IMG/VR virus record: IMGVR_UViG_3300020200_000001
Span: 1-60,489 of that record
Length of the DNA: 60,489 nt
From: a virus
Direction: 5' to 3' (one strand)
The position numbers and the translations under genes were made by a program. The notes under the pieces were generated by a model. It did not search any database and was not told the DNA's origin. It was given only the letters and a program-made list of their open reading frames with translations. This document shows positions 38,448-46,768 of the stretch, piece by piece; position 1 is the first letter of the stretch; each line of letters opens with the position of its first letter.

Positions 38448-38714
38448 CTACTGCATTTTCTTCCTAATTTTCGGGTCACTACCCACCAGCATCGAGGTCA
38501 GGTAATTGATGACCACGGGCAGGGGCACCGCTTCAGAAAAGGTGATCTCCTGTAAGTCCCCCAGGTCACGCTTCGCGTCAGAGATGACGGGACCGAACAG
38601 CTCATACTCCACCCCGTCGATCTTCATCAGCACAATCTGCATCATCGGGACCTTGTCACGATCCATTACATGCTTTATCAGCTTCACGAGCTTTTCTTTC
38701 TGCGATGAGTTCAT
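38448..38714 (-). CDS. Small early protein
   Basis: An 88-residue protein starting at ATG 38712-38714 (AGGAG eight bases upstream). A helical N-terminus (MNSSQKEKLVKLIKHVMDRD) is followed by MKIDGVEYELFGPVISDAKR, DLQEITFSEAVPLPVVINY. Its first 59 bases overlap the preceding gene. Function is unknown. Confidence 0.58.
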   Translation of the reverse strand: MNSSQKEKLVKLIKHVMDRDKVPMMQIVLMKIDGVEYELFGPVISDAKRDLGDLQEITFSEAVPLPVVINYLTSMLVGSDPKIRKKMQ

Positions 38715-39003
38715 CAGAGCACTCCTGGTCCATCGTAAGAATAAACAACAGTGAACACACGGCGTGTGCAAGGTGCGGCAGTCCACTTTCTCGATCGTCT
38801 GGTTCGCCCTGTAGGTAGGCGCTGAGATGGCGCAGTGCAGCGGCCGGGTATCGCTCCTCGGCACGTTTCACCTGTCGCCAGTTGTCTGGGCCGTATTTGT
38901 CAGCTCCGTACGTCAGGACGCGCACAACATCATCCAGGCCGCGAAAGGGCAGGAGGTCATAGCGCATCTTGCCCTGGTCGTATTTTTTGCCTTCCATGGT
39001 CAT
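38656..39003 (-). CDS. DUF5664 / dATP-dGTP diphosphohydrolase-like protein
   Basis: A 115-residue protein starting at ATG 39001-39003 (coupled by ATGA). GKKYDQGKMRYDLLPF, VVRVLTYGADKYGPDNWRQV, RYPAAALRHLSAYLQGEPDD and ESGLPHLAHAVCSLLFIL match the phage family with K.D.GK.RYDLLP and RH..A...GE..D.ESG..H.AHA. The family is annotated as a dATP/dGTP diphosphohydrolase N-terminal domain. It may adjust nucleotide pools for replication. No PurZ-like gene is seen. Confidence 0.82.
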   Translation of the reverse strand: MTMEGKKYDQGKMRYDLLPFRGLDDVVRVLTYGADKYGPDNWRQVKRAEERYPAAALRHLSAYLQGEPDDRESGLPHLAHAVCSLLFILTMDQECSDELIAERKAREADKACNGS

Positions 39004-39242
39004 ACCGGAATGAAGGCAGGCTGTTGCGGCAGGAACAAGTAGCCCCCAATCCCCACCAGGTAATCCTCGTGCATCGTTGGGCACGTGGCCCACTGCCGTG
39101 TGTTTGCGGCGGGGTCCGCGCTAACGGGTTCGGGAGGCACGATCGGTGGTTCGATGTCATGGATAAGGCCACAGTGCGGGCACAACACCCGCGTGTTAAT
39201 TGCTTCGCCCAGGTAGATAGGCTTTGGGGTGGGCTCAGTCAT
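39000..39242 (-). CDS. Small CPHCG zinc-ribbon-like protein
   Basis: An 80-residue protein starting at ATG 39240-39242 after AAAGGAG. VLCPHCGLIHDIEPP is a half zinc ribbon, and a later Cys (WATCPTMHEDY) may complete the metal site. The rest is Pro-rich. Function is unknown. Confidence 0.58.
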   Translation of the reverse strand: MTEPTPKPIYLGEAINTRVLCPHCGLIHDIEPPIVPPEPVSADPAANTRQWATCPTMHEDYLVGIGGYLFLPQQPAFIPV

Positions 39243-39308
39243 TTCTGTCTCCTTTGTCAACAGGAATAAATGGGTTTTAGATGGACTTATCTTTATCGTA
39301 CAACAGGA

Positions 39309-39518
39309 TCACCTTACATCAGCCGACCACTTCTTATTTTGCTCACCTACCCACAGGCCCAGGCAGGCTATCTCTAATTCTTCTGATGGAGGATTTGTCT
39401 TCAAGGCCTGCTGCGTGCCGTCCTCCTGGCCACTTGAGTACCCAACTTGATACGCAAGCGTAGTCAAGCATGTGCACAGTACCGCGCCAGACAGGATCAG
39501 CTTCAGTCGGTCTTTCAT
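39309..39518 (-). CDS. Small membrane or secreted protein
   Basis: A 69-residue protein with MKDRLKLILSGAVLCTCLTT, a positively charged N-terminus and hydrophobic segment (5-23) with Cys at 15 and 17. There is no clear lipobox. The rest is polar. It is coupled to the upstream gene (ATGA). It may be a small inner-membrane protein. An outer spanin is possible but the Pro-rich, lipobox-bearing form is absent. Confidence 0.55.
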   Translation of the reverse strand: MKDRLKLILSGAVLCTCLTTLAYQVGYSSGQEDGTQQALKTNPPSEELEIACLGLWVGEQNKKWSADVR

Positions 39519-39757
39519 GGCCGTCGTTGACAGGCGAAGGCCTGATGACCGACACGAAAGTTGGAAGAGAATCGACAGTCGTCGACGATTCTCTTCTCCG
39601 TTAGGTTTTCACCGAGACTGAGCCCGATGAGTAGGAACAGTAGTGGCCAGAACGCGCGCGCCCACACGGTCTTTAATCGTGTTTTGAGCTTGTCCCAGTC
39701 GACGTTTGGAAAAAGCGGGGGAGGCCCCTGCTCAACTTGCTTTTCTTCCAACTTCAT
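39515..39757 (-). CDS. Small single-pass membrane protein
   Basis: An 80-residue protein with a polar N-terminus, one membrane segment (36-52, FWPLLFLLIGLSLGE) and a C-terminal DDCRFSSNFRVGHQAFACQ. The Cys pair around a FR.G..AF.C motif recurs in phage small membrane proteins. Topology suggests a C-terminal domain outside the cytoplasm. Function is unknown. Confidence 0.6.
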   Translation of the reverse strand: MKLEEKQVEQGPPPLFPNVDWDKLKTRLKTVWARAFWPLLFLLIGLSLGENLTEKRIVDDCRFSSNFRVGHQAFACQRRP

Positions 39758-39945
39758 TCTCCTTTCTGGGCCTTGTAAACCGATAACTCCTTACGAACCT
39801 GTTCCAGCTCTTCATGGGTCTTTGCCCATAGCAGCTTCCACTGGGTGAGCTGTTCAATCCGATCAGCAGCATGCAACATTAGCTCACGCACCTCGGGTTC
39901 CTGGGCGATAAGTGCCAACGTGCGCATGCGCTCAACGTAGGTCAC
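39754..39945 (-). CDS. Small helical protein
   Basis: A 63-residue, all-helical protein (MTYVERMRTLALIAQEPEVR, then coiled-coil LWAKTHEELEQVRKELSVYK). It is coupled to both neighbours. Function is not known. Confidence 0.58.
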   Translation of the reverse strand: MTYVERMRTLALIAQEPEVRELMLHAADRIEQLTQWKLLWAKTHEELEQVRKELSVYKAQKGE

Positions 39946-40180
39946 GGATCGCTCCCATAAAATTGTTCAACCGATGACGCCAGGTTGGTTTCACCTTTGT
40001 TTCCTTGATCACGCGCAGGTAGTCCTGACCATCATAAGCCCGTCCCGTTTTTTCTAACAGTAGGGCCTGCAACGCACGGACCTCCTCCATTGCAGCGTCC
40101 CGCTGGCGCATGTAGCGCGCAGCCAGGCATTGCCAGTGCTCCAGGTTGGCCTCCAACCCGGCCTTGCTCAGATCTTTCAT
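39932..40180 (-). CDS. Small helical protein
   Basis: An 82-residue helical protein (MKDLSKAGLEANLEHWQCLA, MRQRDAAMEEVRALQALLLE) with a basic end (PTWRHRLNNFMGAIRDLR). Overlaps of 14 bp (downstream) and 4 bp (upstream) indicate one operon. Function is unknown. Confidence 0.58.
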   Translation of the reverse strand: MKDLSKAGLEANLEHWQCLAARYMRQRDAAMEEVRALQALLLEKTGRAYDGQDYLRVIKETKVKPTWRHRLNNFMGAIRDLR

Positions 40181-40395
40181 TGCATCTCCTCAAGGATTTC
40201 GTCCTCCAGGTTGATGATGTCAGACTCCGTTAGAGAATGGAGGATGTTTGGTCTGCGGGATCCAACGCTGCCGTCGCTCAGTGGGGCGAACACAGCGGTG
40301 ATATCGATCTGCTGCGGCAAGTCCCCTTCAGGAGGCAGGATGCGGTATTCGACGTCAACGTCGAGCGTAATATTGGTTTTATGCACGTGGGGCAT
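40177..40395 (-). CDS. Small early protein
   Basis: A 72-residue protein starting at ATG 40393-40395. A beta-rich, acidic start (MPHVHKTNITLDVDVEYRIL) is followed by an acidic helix (LTESDIINLEDEILEEMQ). The acidic C-terminus could be a protein-interaction tail. Function is unknown. Confidence 0.55.
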   Translation of the reverse strand: MPHVHKTNITLDVDVEYRILPPEGDLPQQIDITAVFAPLSDGSVGSRRPNILHSLTESDIINLEDEILEEMQ

Positions 40396-40633
40396 GACGT
40401 GGCCTCGCTGCTTGCTGCTGTTCCCAGAGCTTCTTCTTGAACTCACGTTCAATCAGATCCATTGCGGCTTGTCCGATCGTGGTCTCATACAGGTTTGCTA
40501 ACTCACGCAACATGGCGTAATGCTCAGAGCGAATCGTCAGCGTGGTCCAGGGGGTCAGGCGGCGAGAAGGGGACTTCGGGGTCTTCTTCCCCGGCGGCGT
40601 CGGCTTTCGTCGTTTGCCATAGATAGCGGGCAT
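40379..40633 (-). CDS. Ribbon-helix-helix-like DNA-binding protein
   Basis: An 84-residue protein starting at ATG 40631-40633 after AAAGGAG. A basic N-terminus (YGKRRKPTPPGKKTPKSPSR) leads to WTTLTIRSEHYAMLRELANL, then ETTIGQAAMDLIEREFKKKL, a beta strand plus two helices as in CopG/Arc-type repressors. It is the first gene behind the promoter at 40.67 kb, so it may regulate the operon it heads. Confidence 0.64.
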   Translation of the reverse strand: MPAIYGKRRKPTPPGKKTPKSPSRRLTPWTTLTIRSEHYAMLRELANLYETTIGQAAMDLIEREFKKKLWEQQQAARPRHAPRA

Positions 40634-40661
40634 CTCGTTCTCCTTTCTAAAAGACATCTCA

Positions 40662-40690
40662 ACTGTATCTGAAAAATACCTACTGCACAA
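40662..40690 (-). promoter_or_regulatory. Promoter of the small-early-gene operon
   Basis: On the minus strand TTGTGC (40685-40690), a 17-bp spacer, then TACAGT (40662-40667). It lies between the polymerase terminator and the ribbon-helix-helix gene. Confidence 0.66.
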
Positions 40691-40707
40691 CCCCCAGACG
40701 AAAAAAA

Positions 40708-40727
40708 GCCCGGAGGGGTCTCCGGGC
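40708..40727 (-). terminator. Rho-independent terminator after DNA polymerase
   Basis: An 8-bp stem GCCCGGAG / CTCCGGGC with a 4-base loop is followed on the minus strand by seven T residues. Confidence 0.9.
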
Positions 40728-40789
40728 AAATTGGCCTCTGCAAAGTTACTTCATCACCACTTTAAACCTAAAGTCGGCGCTTTGTAAAC

Positions 40790-42658
40790 CTATTGCGCTT
40801 CGCCCCAACTTGGTCCGATCTCAACGTCCACACGGCTAGGTACTTCCAAACGAACTGCCTTTGCCATGGTGTCTGCAGCTTCACGGGCCTCATCCTTATT
40901 GCGCACACTCAGTGCCACCTCATCGTGTACTTGTAGCAGTAGGCGAAACCCTGCTTTGTGCAGCGCGATCATCCCTGCCTTGGTCTGATCGGCAGCCGAT
41001 CCCTGGATCAGTCGGTTCAGGCCTTTGTAAGTCATCGCACGCTTGATCCGTGGTCCGTATTTCAGGATCGCTTCTTCGCGAGGCAGGGCCTTGTTAACGC
41101 CCCATTCAGTAGGCTCCCACAGCGGGAAGCGACACTTACGCCCTAAGAGGGTACGAATCGATCCGCCCGATGCGGGGTGGTCGATGCGGCGCATCACAGC
41201 GTCCACTGTGCCGCGCAGGAAGGACACCTTGGAGTGGAAGGTTGCGATCAGCTCGCTGGCCTCGTCCAGGGGCAAATCCAGGCTGTTAGCGAGCTTTTGC
41301 TTGCCCATACCATACATGAGCCCCAGACCGATCGTTTTGGCCGCCTTGCGCTTGATTCCGGCCATGTCAGCGACCATCTGGTGGAAGTCCGTGTCGGGGT
41401 CTTCCCTATACGCCATGGCCATCTTTTCTGCGCCAGGCAGGTCCAGCAGCGTGGCGTAGTGCACCAGCAGCCGGGGCTCTTGGGAGCTGAAGTCGTTGGC
41501 CGCCCACAGATCACCCTCTTCTGGCAGAAACAGCGAGCGCACCAAGGGTCCGATGATCTCATGGCGCGCAGGCACCTGCTGTAGGTTCGGGTTGGCCATG
41601 GACAGGCGTCCGGTGACCGTGCCGCCCTCGTCTGAGCGTAGTTGGTTGACGTGCGGATGGATGCGGCCGTCGTGTTTGGAGAAGTCTAGGTAGGGCTGCA
41701 GGAATGTGCCGTGGGTCTTGTTCAGCTCACGGGCTTCCACGATCATCTTGGCCACAGGGTGATCGCAGCCGTCAAGGAACGTCTTCGTAAAGCTCGGCAG
41801 GCCGGTGTTGGTCTTCGGGTAAATGACCTTCAGCGCGTCGAACGCGGTCGCGATACTGGCCGCTGCCCAGATATCCACAGTTCGTCCGCAAGTTTTCTTC
41901 AAATCTGCCAACAGCTTCTCTTCACGTGAGCGGTAGTCGTTGATCACCCGCTGCGCTTTATCGCGATCGAACCTTATGCCTCGCTTCGTAAGAGCGACGA
42001 GGATAGGAAGTAGGTCGGTCTCAAGAGTGAAAATCGACTCGACCTCCTCATTGCGTAGGACGATCTTGAAGTGCTTCCAAAGTTTGAGGGTAAGCGCAGC
42101 ATCTTGTTCTGCGTATGTTCCAACGTACATAGCAGGAAGCTTCCAAAGCTCCTTCTTAGGGTGGACGCCGAAGTCGCCCGCTGCTTCTTTAAGGCCCTGC
42201 TCTGACTTAACCTCTTTAAGGTAATCGAAGCCGAGCGTATTGAGGCTGTACGAAAAGCGGTTCTCGTCGATGAGCGGGGCGGCAAGCATAGTGTCAATGA
42301 TGCGACCTGAGATGGTGAATCCACTGGCCAGAAGCCACCCGGAGTCATAGGCGGCGTTATGCATGATTTTGTCGGCCGGGGTTGCAAGGACTTTTCTAAT
42401 CCAGCGTTCAACCACGCCGCGATCAAGGTTGCCACCGCCACCATGAGCGACAGGGAAGTAGCCGCTCCAACCGTCCACGGCGACAGCATATCCCACGATA
42501 TAGCCGTCATTGCGAGGCCAACCAGGGCCCATGTTTTCCATATGAGGATCACAGGTTTCAAGGTCAACTGCGATCTCCTTTGCGTCGGATAGATCTGGGA
42601 AGTGGCTTGGCGGTACCCACTCAGTCTGGGCGGGGAAAAGAGGTAGATTACGTTTCAC
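40790..42658 (-). CDS. polA: Family A DNA polymerase with 3'-5' exonuclease
   Basis: A 622-residue replicative polymerase. The exonuclease motifs are AVDLETCDP (D32, E34), HNAAYDSGW and YAEQDAALTL. The polymerase motifs are A: ANDFSSQEPRLLVHYA; B: RKAAKTIGLGLMYG; C: LLLQVHDEVAL. There is no 5'-3' exonuclease domain, as usual in phages. The residue matching E. coli Phe762 is Leu (IGLGLMYG), a variant some studies link to slower or temperate lifestyles. Its start overlaps the helicase stop by 4 bp. Confidence 0.95.
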   Translation of the reverse strand: MKRNLPLFPAQTEWVPPSHFPDLSDAKEIAVDLETCDPHMENMGPGWPRNDGYIVGYAVAVDGWSGYFPVAHGGGGNLDRGVVERWIRKVLATPADKIMHNAAYDSGWLLASGFTISGRIIDTMLAAPLIDENRFSYSLNTLGFDYLKEVKSEQGLKEAAGDFGVHPKKELWKLPAMYVGTYAEQDAALTLKLWKHFKIVLRNEEVESIFTLETDLLPILVALTKRGIRFDRDKAQRVINDYRSREEKLLADLKKTCGRTVDIWAAASIATAFDALKVIYPKTNTGLPSFTKTFLDGCDHPVAKMIVEARELNKTHGTFLQPYLDFSKHDGRIHPHVNQLRSDEGGTVTGRLSMANPNLQQVPARHEIIGPLVRSLFLPEEGDLWAANDFSSQEPRLLVHYATLLDLPGAEKMAMAYREDPDTDFHQMVADMAGIKRKAAKTIGLGLMYGMGKQKLANSLDLPLDEASELIATFHSKVSFLRGTVDAVMRRIDHPASGGSIRTLLGRKCRFPLWEPTEWGVNKALPREEAILKYGPRIKRAMTYKGLNRLIQGSAADQTKAGMIALHKAGFRLLLQVHDEVALSVRNKDEAREAADTMAKAVRLEVPSRVDVEIGPSWGEAQ

Positions 42659-44154
42659 AGTCGAAATCCCTTGTATTCATTCTTGGGTAAAACGACATGC
42701 AGTGACTGCCGAGCGCGAGTGATCCCCACGTAGAGCAGCCGATGGATGTCGTCGGCATTGCGTTCATATTCCGCAGCAAACTTGGTCGATAGGTCCGTGA
42801 GCAGTAAGACGTTGTCCGCCTCCCCTCCCTTAGCTCCATGGATAGTGGAAAGCTTGATAAAGACCCTTCCGGACAGTTTTGTGCCGCGTCGCAGTAACGC
42901 AATGATGTAGTCGCGCTTGTCTTCGCCAATCTTTGTCAGCACCTCGTGCCAGATCGAATCGGTCAGCAGGCCATGGCGTTCTTTAAGGATGTCAAGCGTG
43001 AAGGGCCCCTCTTCTTCGACCCCTTTCAACATCTTGTGGCCACGTGCCACAAATTCTGTTCCAATGTACTTATAGATCTGTTGCACCACGGAGAAAGGAA
43101 GCTCTTTACCTTTGCGCAAGGCCTCCCAGCCCAGGACCGCAGTAAGTACAGTCTCAGGAATACTTCGATGTCCGTGACGCTCAAACAGAAGGCCCTGGCT
43201 CTTGATCCAAGAGTGCATGTCGTTGAGCATGTAGTTGGTCGCCGCCATGATGAGCCATTCCCCACTACTGATGTCGACGTGCTCGAAGTCGTTGTAGAAC
43301 TTTACGTCCCCCTCGAACTCGCGTGGATGCCAGGTCTTTTCCTGCCGTGTTTTTATCCGGTGCACTACGCTATTCGCTAGAGCGTGGACTTTTGCAGGGA
43401 CGCGGTAGGACTGCTCCAGGATGATGACGTCGCCGGGAAAGTTCAGAAAATTGTTCACATCAGCGCCTGCCCAGTTGTAAACCGCCTGGTCGTCATCACC
43501 CGCTAAAAAAGCCCGCTGCGATCGCTGCGCCAGCTCGGCCACCATCTTCCACTGCAGCCGGGACAGGTCCTGCGCTTCGTCGATGATCAGCACCTCAAGC
43601 GAGGGCAACCGATCCGGCTCTTCAGTGATCCGCTCAAGCAGGTCGGTGAAGTCTAGTAAATCACGAGCCTGCTTGTACTGACGGTAGGCGCGCTCGACGT
43701 ACTCGAAGTGAAACCACTCGATGTTCATCTTGCTACGGTTGTAATGCGCACGTAGATCCTCGCCTCGAATCCTGGCGATGTTGATTTCGTTCAGGATTGG
43801 GTGGTCTGCCTTCACCATGAAATCTTCCTCGCCGCTTTCGATTGACAGGTCCAGGCCTGCCTCTCGGGCGAACTCTCGGAAGTTTTCTGGTTTCATCATG
43901 TCCTTGGTGGCCACTCCAAGGCAACGATAGGCCAGGCTATGCAGCGTACGAAACCACGGGAAGTCCGTGGCCTCGTTGAGTTGTGGGAACTTGGCGATCG
44001 CCCGATCCTTCGCCTCGGTCGCGGCCTTTCTGGTGAAAGCAAAGTAGCCCATTCTTGCTGGAGAAACCCCTTGCTCAAGCTCCGTCTCCACCATGTTCAG
44101 GAGGAACGTGGTCTTGCCAGAGCCAGGAGGGCCAAATACTTTTTTAACGCTCAT
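42655..44154 (-). CDS. UvrD/Rep-type SF1A DNA helicase
   Basis: A 499-residue helicase starting at ATG 44152-44154 (GGAAGG upstream). Walker A is GPPGSGKTTF (residues 8-17). Then come QLNEATDFPWFRTLHSLAY (motif Ia), EVLIIDEAQDLSRLQWKMV (Walker B), AGDDDQAVYNWAGAD (III), LEQSYRVP (IV), LSTIHGAKGGEADNVLLL (V) and LYVGITRARQSLHVVLP (VI). It is a 3'-5' helicase, likely the replication or repair helicase of this phage, encoded between primase and polymerase. Confidence 0.93.
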   Translation of the reverse strand: MSVKKVFGPPGSGKTTFLLNMVETELEQGVSPARMGYFAFTRKAATEAKDRAIAKFPQLNEATDFPWFRTLHSLAYRCLGVATKDMMKPENFREFAREAGLDLSIESGEEDFMVKADHPILNEINIARIRGEDLRAHYNRSKMNIEWFHFEYVERAYRQYKQARDLLDFTDLLERITEEPDRLPSLEVLIIDEAQDLSRLQWKMVAELAQRSQRAFLAGDDDQAVYNWAGADVNNFLNFPGDVIILEQSYRVPAKVHALANSVVHRIKTRQEKTWHPREFEGDVKFYNDFEHVDISSGEWLIMAATNYMLNDMHSWIKSQGLLFERHGHRSIPETVLTAVLGWEALRKGKELPFSVVQQIYKYIGTEFVARGHKMLKGVEEEGPFTLDILKERHGLLTDSIWHEVLTKIGEDKRDYIIALLRRGTKLSGRVFIKLSTIHGAKGGEADNVLLLTDLSTKFAAEYERNADDIHRLLYVGITRARQSLHVVLPKNEYKGFRL

Positions 44155-44395
44155 ACATACCTTCCCAAAGATCATTAGGCCAAACAATGACTGGGGTGCA
44201 GGGACCTAGATAGGCCCCCTCAAGATTAAACTCGATGTACTCTCGGGCCTCCTCCAAGGTCATCCCATCGCGCTTCATGAGAATTTCTCGAATCTTCTCG
44301 CCGTCGTACACCAGCACGTCATTCAGACTTCCGTCCTGGCCCCGCACTATTGCTGGTCCGATGACCGCGTCTGCGTAACCGTCATACTTAATCAT
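44144..44395 (-). CDS. Conserved small replication-operon protein
   Basis: An 83-residue protein starting at ATG 44393-44395 (TGATG coupling, AAAAGGAG upstream). MIKYDGYADAVIGPAIVRGQ, VLVYDGEKIREILMKRDGMT and AREYIEFNLEGAYLGPCTPV match a frequent phage family located beside replication genes. Function is unknown. It overlaps the helicase start by 11 bp. Confidence 0.75.
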   Translation of the reverse strand: MIKYDGYADAVIGPAIVRGQDGSLNDVLVYDGEKIREILMKRDGMTLEEAREYIEFNLEGAYLGPCTPVIVWPNDLWEGMYER

Positions 44396-45924
44396 CAAAA
44401 TGGACTCCTTTTCTGCATCTCAGGCGTGTCGAACGGCGCATCCTGACCAGCGAAGCAGGGCACTCTCCAGACCCTTGTGGTGCGGCCCTTTAAGAACAGG
44501 CTGTGAGGTTCACCGCCAAGGTCTCGAAGTCGCTGTGCCATCTTTGGTGCGGACAGGCCACCAAAGTTGTTGCGCTTAAGGTGTGCTTCGAGGTCCTTGA
44601 TCCGGAAATAGACCTTGCTTTCCTCTTCATGCGTCCATGGTCGGCCCATAAGAATTTCGTCGCGGTCCATCGCCTGCTGCAAGTGTGTGCAGAACTCCTC
44701 CACCAGGTCAGTGAAGCGACCGGTGATGCTGGTGTCCTCAGACGCCTCTTGAATCTGCTCAAGCTCAACCATCTCACGCAGTAGCGTGTTCAGGAGCTGT
44801 TCCCAGTCTTGTTTGCGCAGCGTAGGTGGCAGGAGATTCAGCTTCTCCATGCACGCTTTTTGGAAGAAGGCCTGATTGAAGAGGTGATCAGTGTCTAGCT
44901 CAATGCGTTTGGCATTAACGTCGAGGAACCATAGCGGCGGCTCACTGTTATACTTGGACAGTGCTCCAAGCTGCGGGGAGTCTGGACCATCGCCACCAAT
45001 TCCAAACTTGCGCGTGCGGCACAGGCCGGAGTTGCAAAATGAATTGATCGGCGCGTCCTTGCACTTGTACTTGTACTCTTTCTTGGCGAGCTGCTTAATG
45101 ATGACCTGCAGCTCGTTGATCCCCAATGGCGGCCCGAAGTACTTCTGGTTGTACTCCATCAGCTTGTCTTCCCATCCCACGACGGTCTGTCGCTTGAGGT
45201 AAATGCCGATGTTGAACAATCCGTTGTTCCTGGTCCCTTCTGGGAAGCCTTGGGCGCATAGCGTCTGTAGGCATGGTGGTCCGTCTTTAACGGGGTGTTC
45301 AGGCTCTTTAGGCTCTTCAGGAAACGTCAATGGCAGGTCTTGCACATTCGCGTCGTAGAGCTGATAAAACTCTTCGATTGTGGCGCTTGTGCCGTCGTCC
45401 TTGATCGCATAGCGCAGCGTCTCGTCCCCACCAAAATACGGCAGGTTCAAGAAGTTGCCGGTGTCTCCTCGGTCGACCAAGATCTCCGATTGTTTTGGGA
45501 AGATCTCACGTCCTGCTTCACCTAGCAGGCTTGCTGAAGCCTTAAGATAGCGTTGCATCTCGGCCGCAGCAATGGGCTCCTTGACGAATAAAAATACATG
45601 CGCGCCGCCAGACTTACTACGACATACAATCAAAGGCAGCTTGAGCTTTTTCAGCTTGGCTACGAGTCCCGCATGATCGAGCGGGTATTGGTCGATGTCG
45701 ATGCATCCCCAGATGCATGTGTTGTCAGCGCGGATTGGAATGATGCCCAAGCTGGGCTCCACCCCTTCAAGGTGTTTATGCCATAGGTCGTCTGTAGGAG
45801 GCTTGCGAACGACGACGGCCTTCCCAGCCTGTTTGCCGCTGTCCTTTGCCTTCTCTATTTTGTAGGTTCCATAGGCGATGTCGAGCCCTGAGAAGATCGC
45901 CTTGAACCTGGTTATATCCATCAT
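44395..45924 (-). CDS. Archaeo-eukaryotic-type primase (TOTE-like) protein
   Basis: A 509-residue primase. I use the ATG at 45922-45924; an adjacent ATG would remove one residue. The catalytic D-x-D is in CIWGCIDIDQYPLDHAG, followed by IVCRSKSGGAHVFLFVKEPI (SxH motif) and EILVDRGDTGNFLNLPYFGG. Later, NSFCNSGLCRTRKFGIGG with an earlier Cys suggests a PriCT/Zn- or Fe-S-type region. It is likely to make primers for the family A polymerase. The C-terminal 200 residues are helical and may bind a partner. A strong terminator lies just upstream, so expression relies on read-through or a weak promoter. Confidence 0.85.
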   Translation of the reverse strand: MMDITRFKAIFSGLDIAYGTYKIEKAKDSGKQAGKAVVVRKPPTDDLWHKHLEGVEPSLGIIPIRADNTCIWGCIDIDQYPLDHAGLVAKLKKLKLPLIVCRSKSGGAHVFLFVKEPIAAAEMQRYLKASASLLGEAGREIFPKQSEILVDRGDTGNFLNLPYFGGDETLRYAIKDDGTSATIEEFYQLYDANVQDLPLTFPEEPKEPEHPVKDGPPCLQTLCAQGFPEGTRNNGLFNIGIYLKRQTVVGWEDKLMEYNQKYFGPPLGINELQVIIKQLAKKEYKYKCKDAPINSFCNSGLCRTRKFGIGGDGPDSPQLGALSKYNSEPPLWFLDVNAKRIELDTDHLFNQAFFQKACMEKLNLLPPTLRKQDWEQLLNTLLREMVELEQIQEASEDTSITGRFTDLVEEFCTHLQQAMDRDEILMGRPWTHEEESKVYFRIKDLEAHLKRNNFGGLSAPKMAQRLRDLGGEPHSLFLKGRTTRVWRVPCFAGQDAPFDTPEMQKRSPF

Positions 45925-45945
45925 TCTCGCTTTCTCGGTCGAAAA

Positions 45946-45970
45946 AGCGGGGGGCACAAGGCCCCCCGCT
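45946..45970 (-). terminator. Rho-independent terminator before the primase gene
   Basis: A 10-bp stem AGCGGGGGGC / GCCCCCCGCT with a 5-base loop is followed on the minus strand by TTTTT. It sits 4 bp past the stop of the putative single-strand-binding protein gene. Confidence 0.88.
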
Positions 45971-45974
45971 AAGA

Positions 45975-46748
45975 TCAGAACGGTTGTGCGCCACCTGTTT
46001 CGGTAGCATCACCCTCATGCTTCACCTGCACCTTGCCGGAGTTGATTTGCTCTGCGAAGGCTTTGGCTGCTGAATAGACGTTCGGATCTTCGACTGACCC
46101 CACTCGCTCGATCTCCCAACCGAACCATTTGCCCTTGTCGTTGGACTCACCAACGGTCGTAAGGCGATAGATCTGGCTGTAGATAGCTGGAGTGAAGAGT
46201 CCGTTCTTGCCTTGCAGCTTCACGGACATCATCATGCTGTTCCACTTGCGACTCTTTTTGAGCTGGGTGGACTTCATGACGATCAGCGCAGGACTGGGTA
46301 TGCCCTGCTCATCGACCACCATCACATAGTGATTTGCGGTGTTTTCGATGTAGTTGCCGTTGTCCAGGTAATCTTTGTTATCACCTGGTTCACGGTGTGT
46401 GCGGCTAAGAATATCGCTTGTGCTCGGATAGATCCCAATCGGCGCACCCGAACCGCTGCCACGCGGTGCCCACTCAATGTACTGCCGTACGTAGGCTGAC
46501 GGGACGACCAAAATGCCCTTCTTGCCGTCGAAGAGCTGGCCTGTAACACTGTTGTAGATCATGCCGGGCATCGCGCCATCAACCTCACCGACTTCTGGCG
46601 AAGTGTTGGTCAGAAGGCGTAGAAACGGAAGCGCAAAGTCATCCTGTCCCATGCCGTCAAAACCAGCCTGTGCGTCTTCCTCAAAATGAGAAACCAGCGC
46701 AAGTGCGTTAGCCGATTGTTCTTTTACTGCAACTTGAGTCTTGCTCAT
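45975..46748 (-). CDS. Putative single-stranded-DNA-binding protein
   Basis: A 257-residue protein starting at ATG 46746-46748 (MSKTQVAVKEQSANALALVS). The core DFALPFLRLLTNTSPEVGEV, then GKKGILVVPSAYVRQYIEWA and GDNKDYLDNGNYIENTAN match a phage family often found in replication modules. The C-terminus is acidic (EGDATETGGAQPF), reminiscent of single-strand-binding proteins ending in an aromatic residue. The role is inference from placement and tail. Confidence 0.6.
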   Translation of the reverse strand: MSKTQVAVKEQSANALALVSHFEEDAQAGFDGMGQDDFALPFLRLLTNTSPEVGEVDGAMPGMIYNSVTGQLFDGKKGILVVPSAYVRQYIEWAPRGSGSGAPIGIYPSTSDILSRTHREPGDNKDYLDNGNYIENTANHYVMVVDEQGIPSPALIVMKSTQLKKSRKWNSMMMSVKLQGKNGLFTPAIYSQIYRLTTVGESNDKGKWFGWEIERVGSVEDPNVYSAAKAFAEQINSGKVQVKHEGDATETGGAQPF

Positions 46749-46768
46749 GATTCGTGTTCCTTTTTTCG

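Noticed and set aside
40790-42658. Cyanophage identity suggested by bilin genes
   Set aside because: No photosystem, plastocyanin, hli, talC or other cyanophage marker is present, and early genes resemble families from proteobacterial phages.
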